Source: Shinisaurus crocodilurus (taxonomy: Eukaryota; Chordata; Lepidosauria; Squamata; Shinisauridae). From it: a stretch of 64,000 nucleotides of DNA. The translations under genes and the position numbers were made by a program. The stretch lies in contig CM037878.1 of the NCBI GenBank assembly GCA_021292165.1, forward strand, positions 16,054,471 through 16,118,470, given 5' to 3'. Positions 44,560 through 54,894 of this stretch are shown piece after piece; the first letter of the stretch is position 1, and the number at the start of each line of letters is the position of its first letter. The notes under the pieces were generated by a model that did not search any database, was not told the DNA's origin, and saw nothing but the letters and a program-made list of their open reading frames with translations.

Positions 44560-45491
44560 TTGGTGATGCCATCTATCCAGCTTGGTGGGACAATACTGGA
44601 AAATGTTGATCATTTTCTCTATCTTGGCAGCTATCTTTCTGTTACAGCTAACATCGACAGTGAAATCCAGCATCGTCTGAGCTCCGCAAGTGCCGCATTT
44701 TCTCGAATGAAACATAGAGTGTTCGAGGATCGGGATATTTGTAAGAAGACCAAAACACTGGTTTATGAAGCCATTGTATTACCAACTTTATTGTATGCCT
44801 GCGAAACATGGACTATCTATAAACGTCACCTCCAACTCCTTGAAAGATTTCATCAACGTTGCCTCCGGAAAATCCTGCGAATTACTTGGGAAGATAGGCG
44901 AACAAATGTCAGTGTACTGGAAGAAGCAAAGACTACTAGCATTGAAAAAATGATCCTTCAACGCCAACTTCAGTGGACCGGTCATGTTGTCCGAATGCCT
45001 GACTGCCATCTCCCAAAGCAGTTACTTTATTCCCAACTCAAGGATGGAAAGCGGAATATCGGTGGTCAATATAAGAGGTTTAAAGATATTCTTAAGGCTA
45101 ATCTAAAAAAATGCAATATAAACATCAAAAACTGGGAAGCTCTGGCCCATGAACGATCTAACTGGAGGTTGGCCTTTCACAAAGGTTCTATGGACTTTGA
45201 AGAAGCTCGAGTGCAAGGTGAAAGGGAGAAACGTGCTAAGCGAAAAGCACATCAAATGGATCCTTTACAGGACCATCTTCCATCTGGTAACCTGTGTCCT
45301 CACTGTGGGAAGCTGTGTGGATCTAGAATTGGCCTCCACAGTCACTTACGGACCCATCGCTAGAGTCTACACAATTTTCTTTAGAATTTTCCTCCTTTTA
45401 AAATCTCCTTTTTGTAAATTTTCTTTTTTCTTTTTTTATCCTGGAAGACAATCTTACTCGGTCACGTGTGATCGCCTGACTGACTGACTGA
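44560..45491 (+). pseudogene. Non-LTR retrotransposon ORF C-terminus with C2H2 finger
   Basis: An open frame reads from 44293 to the stop at 45361-45363, but its first ~89 codons are MITE and flank sequence; LINE homology starts near 44560. It encodes the post-catalytic part of a reverse transcriptase (FLYLGSYLS, then VYEAIVLPTLLYACETW, FHQRCLRKILRITWEDRRTN, LQWTGHVVRMPDCHLPKQLL). It ends in a CPHC-x12-H-x3-H zinc finger just before the stop. The polymerase aspartate box lies upstream of the retained region, so it cannot be active. About 270 codons without a stop, and a TGAC simple tail (45474-45491), suggest a recent arrival. Clade (RTE/Rex-like or other) not settled. Confidence 0.85.
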
Positions 45492-45694
45492 TATAAATCT
45501 ATGCTGACCACACTTGGAATACTGTGTACAGTTCTGCTTACTGCACCTGAAAAAGGGTACTGTAGAGCTGGAAAAGAGGCAGAAAGGGGCAACCAAAACG
45601 ATCTAGGGCCTGGCTCAACTCCCCTATGGGGAAAAGTTAGAATGGGTTTGTGTGTGTGTGTGTGTGGGGGGGGTTAACTTAGAAAAAAGGCAAG
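45492..45694 (+). mobile_element. CR1 LINE, segment 1 of a copy split by two SINEs
   Basis: CTGACCACACTTGGAATACT, GTGTACAGTTCTGCTTACTG, GGGGCAACCAAAACGATCTA and GTTAACTTAGAAAAAAGGC belong to the CR1 3' region. A G8 tract and (TG)n occur near 45650-45673. Continues at 45911. Confidence 0.88.
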
Positions 45695-45910
45695 TAGAGC
45701 CTGTGTGGTACAGTGGCTAGTGTTCGACTGGGACTCAGGGGATCCAGGTTCTAATCCCCACTCAGCTATGAAGCTCACTAGATGACTTTGGGCCAGTCAC
45801 TGACTCTCAGCCTAATGTGCCTCACAAGATTGTTGCGAAGAGTGGAGGTCATCTTGGGTTCCTTGCAAGAGGGGGTGGGGAAAGGCGGTATATAAATGGA
45901 ATAATAAAAT
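45695..45910 (+). mobile_element. Sauria-type SINE inserted in CR1, same strand
   Basis: GAGCCTGTGTGGTACAGTGG head, GGTTCTAATCCCCACTCAGC, GGGCCAGTCACTGACTCTCA, shortened body (AGATTGTTGCGAAGAGTGG) and GGCGGTATATAAATGGAATA tail. More diverged than the copies at 17053 and 21614. Confidence 0.88.
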
Positions 45911-46300
45911 AAGTCATGGGGTGGGGGGGGACATGGTGCGGAGAAAGTGGATAGGGAGACATTTTTCTCCCTGACTCGTAATGCTAGAACCTGTTGTCAT
46001 ACAGCGAAGCTCAATGGTGGGTGGGAGATTCAGGACAGACAAAAGGAACTTCTTCACAATGAGCATAGTTAAACTATGGGACTTACTACCACAAGATGTA
46101 GCGATGGACACTAACTTGGATGTCTTTAAAATGGGATTAGACAAAGTCATGGAGGGAGGATGAGGCTAAGCATCAATGGCTGCCAGTCGTGACGGGTATA
46201 TATTACTCCCAGAATCAGAGGCAGTTTGCCTCTCTATGCTAGTTTCTGGGAACATGAGTGGGAGGGTGCTGTGGCACTCATGTCCTGCTTTTGGGCTTAT
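45911..46300 (+). mobile_element. CR1 LINE, segment 2
   Basis: Encodes a broken FFTMSIVKLWDLLPQDVAMD with TNLDVFKMGLDKVM, the ORF2 C-terminus also seen at 31163-31423, then stop and 3' UTR (TGCCTCTCTATGCTAGTTTC). Confidence 0.88.
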
Positions 46301-46553
46301 TTCATTTATTTATTTATTTATTTATTTATGTATTATATTTATACCCCACCTTTTTTCCTGCAAGGAACCCAAGGCGTCTTACATAATCCTCCTCCTCCTC
46401 TTATCTTCACAACAACCCTGTGAGGTAGGTTAGGCTGAGAGTCAGTGACTGGCCCAAAGTCACCCAGTGAGTTTCATGGCCAAGCGGGGACTAGAACCCG
46501 GATCTCCTGAGTCCCAGTCCAATACTCTCACCACTACGCCACACTGGCTTCCC
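46301..46553 (-). mobile_element. Sauria-type SINE inserted in CR1, opposite strand
   Basis: (ATTT)n tail, TTTATACCCCACCTTTTTTC, TCACAACAACCCTGTGAGGT, and head complement AGTGTGGCGTAGTGGTGAGA. Nearly full length and little diverged, so younger than the 45695 copy. Confidence 0.92.
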
Positions 46554-46642
46554 ATGGATATCTGGTTGGCCACTGTGGAAATAGGATGATGGACTAGAGA
46601 GCCATTTGGTCTGATCCAGTATGTCTCTTCTTATGTCCTTAT
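46554..46642 (+). mobile_element. CR1 LINE, segment 3 (terminal)
   Basis: ATATCTGGTTGGCCACTGTG, TGGTCTGATCCAGTATGTCT and the terminal CTTATGTCCTTATG direct repeat complete the CR1 copy begun at 45492. Confidence 0.88.
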
Positions 46643-46881
46643 GTGAATAGGCTTCTAGTTTGGGCCTGGACTTTGCCTGAGCAACAAGGTCTTCCTAGTG
46701 TTTCTGTGCATTCCTTGGATCTGACTCCCAGATTTGTCCATCAGCTTCACCTTCCTGGCTCAATTCCTGGCTCCGGGCTCCCTGTTGTGGGTTCACCTCT
46801 GACAGCTGCCTATGGCTCAGCCCCAACATCCACGTAATCGCCTACCTGTGGTGAATGTAGCGAATGCAGTTGAGCGTTAAG

Positions 46882-47053
46882 GTTCATAGATTTCATAGAT
46901 CATAGAGTTGGAAGGAGCCTACAAGGCTATCGAGTCCAACCCCCTGCTCAATGCAGGAAACTAGAGGAGGAGTCTCCCATCCAAGTAACAACCAGGCCTG
47001 ACCCTGCTTAGCTTTCCACACTCAGACAAGCTGAGCCAGCGTAAGCCACAGGG
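46882..47053 (-). mobile_element. 5S rRNA-derived SINE, full length
   Basis: Minus strand: GTGGCTTACGCTGGCTCAGC head, GTGTGGAAAGCTAAGCAGGG, TCAGGCCTGGTTGTTACTTG and GATGGGAGACTCC (5S rRNA A-box to C-box region), then the CR1-type tail with GCAGGGGGTTGGACTCGATA and (ATCTATGAA). Full-length reference with 60456-60628. Confidence 0.9.
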
Positions 47054-47370
47054 CCAATTCTCTTAAGCCTTCCCACCGTCTGATAGCTACAACATCAAGT
47101 AACCTCACTTAGGTGAGTGAGCCATTATGACCTAACACCACAGGCAGAACTTCCGTATCACCGCAAATGCAATACTTTTCAGTAGGGAGAGTTCACACAT
47201 TCCGCATCAGGCGATGAGAATTCTAGCAGGTGATGGTGAACCGGAAACTAAGCTCTCTATTAGGAATGGAGCCAATAGGGCAGGATCTCCTTTCTCATGC
47301 CGCATGGTCCTAGCATATTCTGTTACATGTAGATCAGTGTTCGACAGACACCTATGCCTAATTATTCTTA
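47054..47370. other. Unique sequence, no gene seen
   Basis: No recognised repeat or domain; a frame at 47214-47504 runs into the next MITE. Confidence 0.35.
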
Positions 47371-47378
47371 GTCTGGGG

Positions 47379-47513
47379 CAGTGTTTCTCAACCTTGGGTC
47401 CCCAGATGTTTTTGGCCTACAACTCCCAGCATGCCCCAGCCAGCGTAGCTGGCTGGGGCATGCTGGGAGTTGTAGGCCAAAAACATCTGGGGACCCAAGG
47501 TTGAGAAACACTG
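47379..47513. mobile_element. Palindromic hAT-like MITE with perfect 8-bp duplication
   Basis: CAGTGTTTCTCAACCTTGGG family; target duplication GTCTGGGG at 47371-47378 and 47514-47521. Same length (135 bp) as 6245-6379 and 57355-57489. Confidence 0.93.
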
Positions 47514-47556
47514 GTCTGGGGTCAGCGAGATGTTTGGATGGATGTCAGAAATACCG

Positions 47557-47733
47557 GAAGCTGCCTTATACTGAGTCAGACCCTGGGTCCATCTAGCCCA
47601 GTAATGTCAACACTGACTGGCAACGGTTCTCCAGGGTTTCAGGTAAGAGCTTTTCCAGCCCTACCAGAGATGCTGGGGATTGAGCCTGTGACTTCTGCAT
47701 GCAAAACAGAGGCTCCACTAGTGAGCTATGGTA
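47557..47733 (-). mobile_element. tRNA-Ala-like SINE
   Basis: Complement shows CCATAGCTCACTAGTGGAGC head, GCATGCAGAAGTCACAGGCT, then GCCAGTCAGTGTTGACATTA and GTCTGACTCAGTATAAGGCA tail. Confidence 0.85.
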
Positions 47734-47755
47734 GGCACTATATAATTTAATAGTT

Positions 47756-47955
47756 CATTTGTTATTTATTTGTTTGTTACATTTATATCCCACCTTTCCT
47801 CCAAGGAGCCCAAGACGGCATGCACAATCCTCCTCCTCCTCCTCCTCCTCTCCATTTTATCCTCACAACAACCCTGTGAGGTAGGTTAGGCTGAGCGTCA
47901 GTGACTGGCCCAAAGTCACCCAGTGACCTTCATGGTCGAGTGGGGACTAGAACCC
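47756..47955 (-). mobile_element. Sauria-type SINE, part 1 (split by L2)
   Basis: Tail and body down to GAGTGGGGACTAGAACCC. The rest of the SINE (AGAACCCAGGTCTCTC to CATTGGCTG) lies at 48621-48680, after the L2 insertion. Confidence 0.9.
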
Positions 47956-48567
47956 TCAGCTTGTGCTAAATGCGGCAGCCAGACTAATCACCGGGACCAG
48001 GAGGTCTGAACATATAACACCAGTTCTGGCCTGCTTGCACTGGCTGCCTATATGCTTCCAAACCCGATTCAAGGTTCTGATCTTAACCAAAAAGCCCTAC
48101 ATGGCTTGGAACTGCAATAGTTGATGGAATGCCTCTCCCAACCACCATCTACCCGGACCCTACGCTCAACATCTGGGGCCTTCCTCCAACTGCCACCTCC
48201 GAGGGAGGCTCGGAGAGCAGCAACAAGGGGGAGGGCCTTTTCTGTGGGAGCCCCCCAAGTGTGGAACAAGCTCCCCACTGAGGCCCACCCGGCACCAACT
48301 TTTCAGCGCCAGGTTAAGACTGCCCTCTGTATTGAAGCATTTAACAACCCTAGATAGTACATGGGGCTGGTGGTTGTGTCAACTTTTTTAACAGGTCGCA
48401 TTTTATTAACTTGTTTCTAGTCATTTGAGTCTTTTTTAAATTTGGTTTTTAAATTTTAGTATTGAAATTGTTTATGTTTTTATTATGTGTATTTATATTG
48501 TATTTAATTGTATTTTTACTGATTGTTGTAAACCGCCCAGTGAGCTTCGGCTATTGGGTGGTATAGA

Positions 48568-48620
<53 letters not shown>
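47956..48620 (+). mobile_element. L2-type LINE inserted into a SINE with 8-bp duplication
   Basis: TAGAACCC occurs at 47948-47955 and again at 48621-48628, bounding the insert. Contents: ORF2 end (AFSVGAPQVWNKLPTEAHPA and VKTALCIEAFN in one frame, 48220-48350), 3' UTR, GTAAACCGCCCAGTGAGCTT and an (AAT)n tail of about 17 units. The clean target duplication and homogeneous tail mark a relatively recent insertion, younger than the SINE. Confidence 0.93.
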
Positions 48621-48622
<2 letters not shown>

Positions 48623-48680
48623 GAACCCAGGTCTCTCAATTCCCAGTCCAACACTCTAACTACCGCACCACATTGGCTGT
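48621..48680 (-). mobile_element. Sauria-type SINE, part 2
   Basis: TCCCAGTCCAACACTCTAAC and ACCGCACCACATTGGCTG are the complement of the tRNA-like head of the SINE begun at 47756. Confidence 0.88.
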
Positions 48681-48722
48681 GTCAAGGGACAAGCACACAT
48701 CACCAGAAGAAAGTTCTTAAAT

Positions 48723-49720
48723 CAGGGATGTTGAAGAGTCCTTGGTCTCGAGTCACGAGTCGAGTCACGAGTCTTTGGACCCGAGTCTCGAGTCCAAGTC
48801 CAAGTCCTTGGTCCAAAATGGTGACTCACGAGTCACGAGTCACGAGTCACGAGTCACTCCCAAAGCTGACTCCACGAGTCCCTATTAAAATCAATGGGTT
48901 TTTCCCCCAACAAAATAAGGCTACTTCAGATGTGTGGTTTAAATAAATTCTAGGCACAAGTGTGCCTTTTTATTTCAAAACTCTGCAACTGATTTTGGCA
49001 AGAACAGACCAGGCAGAAAAACCCAAAATAACCAGGCAGGCAGAGGAGGCAGGGAACCCCAAACAGGCAGGCAGAGACGTTTGTCTTGGACAATTCAACT
49101 GTTGAACTGGTCAAGAAGAGACCAGGCAGGCAGAGGAGGCTGGGAACCCCAGACAGGCAGGCAGAGGCAGCCAAACCCAAAATGTCTGAAAGGTTGCATT
49201 TTAGAAAAATGATTTTAAAAAATAAACTTATTGTACTTCCTAAAACTTATCCATGTTGCATTTGAGGAACATGATTTTTTCTAAATGTTTGGCCCCCATT
49301 CTGGAACGGTGAGATCTCATCACAATTCCACCCTCACTGAACACCCGCTCCACTGGTGATGAACTTGCTGGAACCAGAAACACACTCAGAGCAGCCACAC
49401 AGAGTAATCTCAGGTCCTTCTTCTGCCTCTCCCAAGTACGCAACACATCAATCAAAATAAATCTTGACACACTGTTGGGGCTGCACTCCTGGTAGCCGTC
49501 CATAGTGGCCGAGCAGCGGCACACCTCGCTTCCATGCGCTCTTCACCGGCAATCACGCTCCTCTCCACTCCTTCTGGCACAGCCCAGGGATGTTGAAGAG
49601 TCCTTGGTCTCGAGTCCCGAGTCGAGTCTCGAGTCCCATTAAAAATATTGGGACTCGAGTCAGAGGGGGGACTCAGTCCGACTCACAAGTCGAGTCCTCG
49701 AGTCCGAGTCCCCATCCCTG
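48723..49720. mobile_element. hAT element with GAGTC subterminal repeats
   Basis: Starts CAGGGATGTTGAAGAGTCC and ends GAGTCCCCATCCCTG. The left subterminal 48748-48860 is a cluster of ACGAGTC/CGAGTC words, mirrored at 49610-49715. A second CAGGGATGTTGAAGAGTCC at 49585 heads an inner 136-bp unit (49585-49720) with the same ends. The middle retains a minus-strand transposase C-terminus. No matching 8-bp flanks (TCTTAAAT left, AAAACTAT right), so the present outer ends may not have moved together. Confidence 0.85.
49240..49524 (-). pseudogene. hAT transposase C-terminal (dimerisation) fragment
   Basis: 94 codons ending SVFLVPASSSPVERVFSEGG then SHRSRMGAKHLEKIMFLKCN. This is the hATC dimerisation motif (…PxSSxxVERxFSxxG…, RxxL/M…LMFLKxN). 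BED finger, catalytic core and most of the insertion domain are absent, so it has no transposase activity. It lies between the inverted ends of the 48723-49720 element and marks the family that could have mobilised it. Confidence 0.9.
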
Positions 49721-49970
49721 AAAACTATAAGAGGGCAGGACAGGTCTGCCTCACAAAGTCAATGCTTTCTCAGAGATTACCCAGAGAGCCAGTGGAGGAG
49801 TCAAAGGTCTATGTTCACTAACCCAACCAGAGTTTCTCCAGATTTCCTGTTATCTGAATACACTGTGAATTGGAACCTGGCACTATCAACAGACTGCTTC
49901 TCCTATCCTGGAGAGGTTTTATTTCCGTCCCCCTCCCCGCCCCAGCTTTTTCTACAAGGGGAAGGCAATG

Positions 49971-50011
<41 letters not shown>

Positions 50012-50909
50012 AGAAGATTGGAAAAATACAAAAGTGTCAACCCACTTTAAATGCAAGACTGATGTACAATTAAAATTAAGCCAGGGGTCTTTTCCTTGGA
50101 ATGGGAAACCATGCACACACGAGCCAGATCTCTCTTTGCCTTTAAGTAGGGAATGAACAATGCACAGTTATGCTCAGATCTGAAATAATGTGAAATGATA
50201 CTTTGGAAAATCCTATCCTCATAAAAAAAAAGAAAGAATGCATATCTGTTTTGCAGGAAAGTGCCCTAATATGCAAGTCACACTCACAATTCATTGAGGT
50301 AGAAATACTGACCAAAAAAATAATGGGAGGGTTTCATACATCCCTGGCGTAGTCGCTTTACAAGTACTTCCACACTTTACCAGAACTCTCCAAACTCGTT
50401 CAAAGATGGGCTTACCGTACTGCCAAAATGTGTCAAACATCCAATCAAAATTTGGGTTGAATACTGAGCTTCTGGACATTCTAATCTGAACGCTGTTCTA
50501 AACTTTCTATTGACTGTACAAAGTCTGCCGTGCTATTGATGAGTCCACTACATGTTCAGATTGGATGAGGAAGCTTTCATCGTTGACAATTTTCTGTTCT
50601 CACAATTATCTGCCTTCTCATGGTGTTTTAGCACTTTCACAAAACCACCTGCATTTGTGGGATATTTTAATCGCTTTGAACTACACCGTGTCTGGTTTTC
50701 TTATCACATCCCATGATATCAGGTACAATGTAGCATTACATACACAATTACAGCACATGGATGGTAATGTATTTACATAGATTTAAGACTACAAATCCAT
50801 GATTTAGTATCACCTATAGAGAAATGTGCATACATATCCCTGTCTCCATGTAACCTTCAGACTACAAAAGCCATGGTGCATTGGTGCAGTACACCCCTTC
50901 CATTTACAT
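49721..50909. other. Unique sequence with a (TG)n run
   Basis: (TG)n at 49973-50009. No recognised repeats or coding region. Confidence 0.4.
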
Positions 50910-51158
50910 TCTTTTATTTATTTATTCATTTATTCATTATATTTATACCCCACCTTTTTTCCTGCAAGGAACCCAAGGCGGCTTACATAATCCTCCTCCT
51001 CCTCCTCTCCATTTTATCCTCACAACAACCCTATGAGGTAGGCTAGGCTGAGAGTCAGTGACTGGCCCAAAGTCACCCAGTGAGTTTCATGGCCGAGCGG
51101 GGCACTAGAACCCGGATCTCCCGAGTCCCAGTCCAACACTCTCGCCACTACGCCACAT
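50910..51158 (-). mobile_element. Sauria-type SINE inserted in a CR1 tail
   Basis: (ATTT/ATTC)n tail, TTTATACCCCACCTTTTTTC, (TCC)n, ACAACAACCCTATGAGGTAG, head complement GTGGCGTAGTGGCGAGAGTG. Confidence 0.92.
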
Positions 51159-51270
51159 ATGACTGTTCAAAGGGATTCTACAATGCAGCTGGCCGGCCAC
51201 TGTGTGAACACAATGCTGGAACGAGGCTGAACTTTGGTCGGATCCAGCATGGCTCTTATGCTCTTATGTA
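51159..51270 (+). mobile_element. CR1 LINE terminal fragment
   Basis: CAGCTGGCCGGCCACTGTGT, TCGGATCCAGCATGGCTCTT and the terminal ATGCTCTTATG repeat; same segment as 46554-46642. Confidence 0.75.
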
Positions 51271-54200
51271 CTGGAGCAGACTGCTTGTCACAGAATATCT
51301 TGTAAAACCTGTCTAAGGACATCTCCACGTGAAGGGCTGCACTTGTTGTGATCCTAGGGGTGGCTCCTTTTGTGCACTTGATCCCTGGGCGGCGACATCG
51401 GGCACCCACACTAACCTACCACCTACATGTGGGCTGTGCAAAGACTGTGCAATCCGCACAAGGGAAGTGATGCTGCTGGCAGACCCACAGTCTAATAGCT
51501 ACTCCCCCCCCCCGCCACTCCCGATGCTACTTCTTCTATTACTATTCAACCTTAAAGTACTGAGTGGGGACCAATGAATCTCTCGTGTGCTTATGCCTTT
51601 TTATAAAGGAGTGCTGTTACTCTTCTACTTTTCCATTTCAGAAGACAATAGAGTGCAGGATACAAGATCCTTTCACATTTATCCAAGTGCCACTTCAAAC
51701 AATATGAATTTCCTGAACAGAAAGGACCTCCATGGAGGGGGGGGGGGGAAAACCCCCATGCAAACTGCATCTAGGTTATCATTTGTGAGAACCACATCTC
51801 ACACGTCTGCCTTGCCACAATTAACTACGGCGGCTTCCTAAGACATGTGCACAGGATGAATGCATAGCAAATAATAGGAATGCGTGTGATTAACACGGGT
51901 GACAGTGCTTGCATCTATTCCCTATACAGAAGTGTTTCCCAAGTGGGAAATGCGTAAGGTTTGAAGAGGCCCTAAATACCTAAGGTGAGCAAAAGCAATC
52001 CTTAAACTTGCTTATTCTGAAAAGGGGGGCGGGACCTGTGCCAGTGATATTGGCGAAGTATTGTGTTGTTAAAAATGGGACACGCTGGGAGTCTAGAAAA
52101 TTATGATTTGTATTGTATAGCTCCTGCAATCAAATTGTCTATCAATGCATATCTTGTCACACTGTGTATGAGGTGCTGCTGTCAAACATATCCATATGCT
52201 CAGCTGCCTGATTCTTCATTTTCAGTGATCTTGTGTATCTCCTCCAAGACATTTCCCAGAAACAGATGTAAACATTACATTACATTACATTACATATATC
52301 AGGGATTTAGCTCAGAAAAATATATATATATTGTTCCTCATGTTGGACACATCCAAGCGTCAACCCAATACATTGCCGCTGCTGTTGCGTTAGGTACGTT
52401 CACTTCTGTTTGGACCTTGAACTCTTCATCCGCATCCTCTGATAAGCTGTGAACATTGTTGGGGTTTTTTTGGGGGGGAATGTTAAAGGGGAAAAAGGGG
52501 CCCTGCCGCTCTCACCCTCTGTGTTACACACATACTCTTTTGGGAGAGGGGGAAAAAAATGCTTGAGCTTTGGGTTCAGCAAAGGTTATGCTAAGTTTTG
52601 GCAGCCTTGCTTGCTGCTGGACACCGTCTCCGATGACCTCATTGTAGTCACAGATGCTTACTGCACTTTAGGGGAGCGGGGGTGGCATGGAACAGTAAGC
52701 CAGGCCAGCTTGCGGTAAGGCTGTGTTACCCACAATTCACAGGGGGGGAAAAATGCTGGATAGTTCCCACTAGGTTCTGGTCGGCTAGGTAACGGCAAGT
52801 TATTAATCTTGTGTCACAGGGCCAGCTGCAACTGTGGCAGTTACCATATCTCACCACCAACTCTATGTCTGGACACAACCATTGTCTATTTCTTTTTTTT
52901 TTTTTTGCATGAAAAGCTCTACAAATCAGCTGCTTTCTTCCCCCCCCTTTTTTTCTTCCTTCCTCCCCCTGCCCTATCTCCTTTCCATATCTATGTGTCG
53001 AAATTTAGCTTTCGGGGAGGGGTGTGCGTGGAGTACGTGGCTCTGAAGGAGCCCTCGGTTGTCCACACTGTGGTCAGGTTTACTAATTCAGAGAGTCTGC
53101 CTAGTTTCCAACTTTAATGATATTCCCTCAGCATATCACTCCGGTTGCCTGGCGACCGGATTTGAGCTGGGCCTTTCATTTGATTCCCACACATCAGACT
53201 CTGAAAAGCACTTCCCCCCCCTTCTCTCCCTGCCTCAGCTTTTGATTCTGCCTCTTCTGAAACCCTTCCCCCTGCGGAGTCAGTATGGGTGGGCAGAACG
53301 GCGGTAGAATAAGGCCAGGGGTGGAGGGCAGCCGGGAGGCTATTGCTGGTCACACATCAAGGATTGCAAACAAAGCCACTGAGAACCCTTCCTGACAAAC
53401 ATAAATTCACAGAAAGAAATTTAGTCTTCCCTTCATAGGGTGGGTGTCATTTTAAGACTTTTCTCAGATACTTTATTAAATCTGACGCTTTCCCCTTGTT
53501 TTTGCAGGCAATTTCTTACAAAAGACTTCCTATTATCAACAAGTTGCCCATTGGAGTAAGCAAACAGCTTGTGAAGGCCTGACATAATCTAATAAGCACT
53601 GGGGCTCTTTATGCCTTGTGCCTTTACAGGCTACAGGAGTTCATTCATTTGGGTTAAGCAATCTTCTCCTTTGGTTAGCTGAATTCCAACCCAATTCCCT
53701 CCCCCCGTCCAACACAGGGTGGTGCGCCAGGATTTTCCTTCATCAAATGTTGCTCTATATGCCGGAGAATTTTCTTCTTTCTCCTTCTCCTTCTCCTTCT
53801 TCTTGTTTTTGTGTGTGTGAAGGAACAATCCCTCTCCCCCAAAGCATCTACGAAAGTTATCAGAACAGTTTTATGTAGTAAAAACACAAATTAGGTGCCA
53901 AAAATGCTTATCGGTGCAATCCGCAACACCGGCTAACAACTAAGCATGTCCAGGGATGCCACTTAGGGCAAGGGGGGAATCATCCCCTCCCCAGTTTTAG
54001 GCTCAAGGCCAGCGTCAAAGGGAGGTATGGTTGGGCACCGGCTGAGGGCCCACACCCCAGCATGGGCCCACTGACAAGAGTCTCCTGAAATTTTTCCTCC
54101 TCTTTACCATGGCAATCCACTTGTTCACCAGCCTCTCACTCTGGCCCAGGCAATGGTGGTGGTGAGAGAAAAAGGAGCAGTAGACACCACTGCCTACTTG

Positions 54201-54420
54201 CTCACTGGCTCTTGGCCTGTCAAGTAAGCAAGCAGTAGCAATGATGAGAAAGAGGATGAAGAGCAAGACAAATGTTGACAAAGGCAGTGAGAAGGTAGAC
54301 TCACTGAGGGAGTGGGCTCATTGAGGGAGTCTTGCCCAAGAGCCCTCAAAAACCTGGAGCCCGTTCAGATTCCTTGTGTATATTCCTGGGGAACACCGAT
54401 ATTGCTGGATATTTTAAGGA
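51271..54420. other. Long unique stretch, no gene accepted
   Basis: Contains G11 near 51737, (ATTAC)n at 52270-52293 and T/C-rich tracts at 52890-52985. The frames at 52063-52452, 52809-53117, 53059-53307 and 53618-53878 show no known domain and several depend on homopolymers. No repeat family recognised. The least repeat-rich 3 kb of the window. Confidence 0.4.
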
Positions 54421-54598
54421 AGGACCATAGTTCTGTGATACAACACATGCTTTGCATGCAGAAGGTTCCAGGTTCAATCTCTAGAATCACCGGTTAGAAG
54501 GATCAGGTAGCAGGTGATAGGGAAAGACCTCTTCTTGAATCCTTGGAAAGCAGTTGCCACTCAGAGTGGACAAGTAGATGGGTGCAGCGTCCAACTTA
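54421..54598 (+). mobile_element. tRNA-Ala-like SINE, diverged
   Basis: GACCATAGTTCTGTGATACA, TTTGCATGCAGAAGGTTCCA, GGTTCAATCTC (B-box-like), then TGCCACTCAGAGTGGACAAG. Tail is decayed. Confidence 0.75.
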
Positions 54599-54608
54599 AT
54601 TTAGCAAA

Positions 54609-54746
54609 AGAGCCATAGCTCAGAGGTCGATCACATGCTTTGCATGCAAAAGATCCCAGGTTCAAACCTGCTCGTCTCCAGGTAGCTCCTGACCAAAGAC
54701 AGCTCCCCGAAACCCGGGAGAACTGCTGCCAGTCGGTGTGTGGACC
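54609..54746 (+). mobile_element. tRNA-Ala-like SINE, cut by a MITE
   Basis: AGAGCCATAGCTCAGAGGTC, TTTGCATGCAAAAGATCCCA, GGTTCAAACCTGC, CTGCTGCCAGTCGGTGTG. The MITE at 54747-54869 separates it from a short tail remnant (TGTACTGAGATAGAAGGA). Confidence 0.82.
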
Positions 54747-54869
54747 CGGCTTCCCCAACCTGCTCCCCTCCAGATGTGTTAGACTACAACTCAGCCTGCA
54801 CGGCCAATGGTCAGGGAAGTGGGAGCTCTAGTTCAAAACATCTGGAGGACACCAGGTTGGGGAAGGCTG
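54747..54869. mobile_element. hAT-like MITE, CGGCTTCCCCAACCTG family
   Basis: CGGCTTCCCCAACCTGCTCC and its inverse CACCAGGTTGGGGAAGGCTG bound a core with TTAGACTACAACTCAGCCTG. Inserted in the SINE above. Confidence 0.82.
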
Positions 54870-54894
54870 GTGTACTGAGATAGAAGGAGGAACC

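Noticed and set aside
49240..49524. Domesticated hAT transposase gene
   Set aside because: Only the hATC end remains, enclosed by the element's own inverted ends, with no upstream domain.
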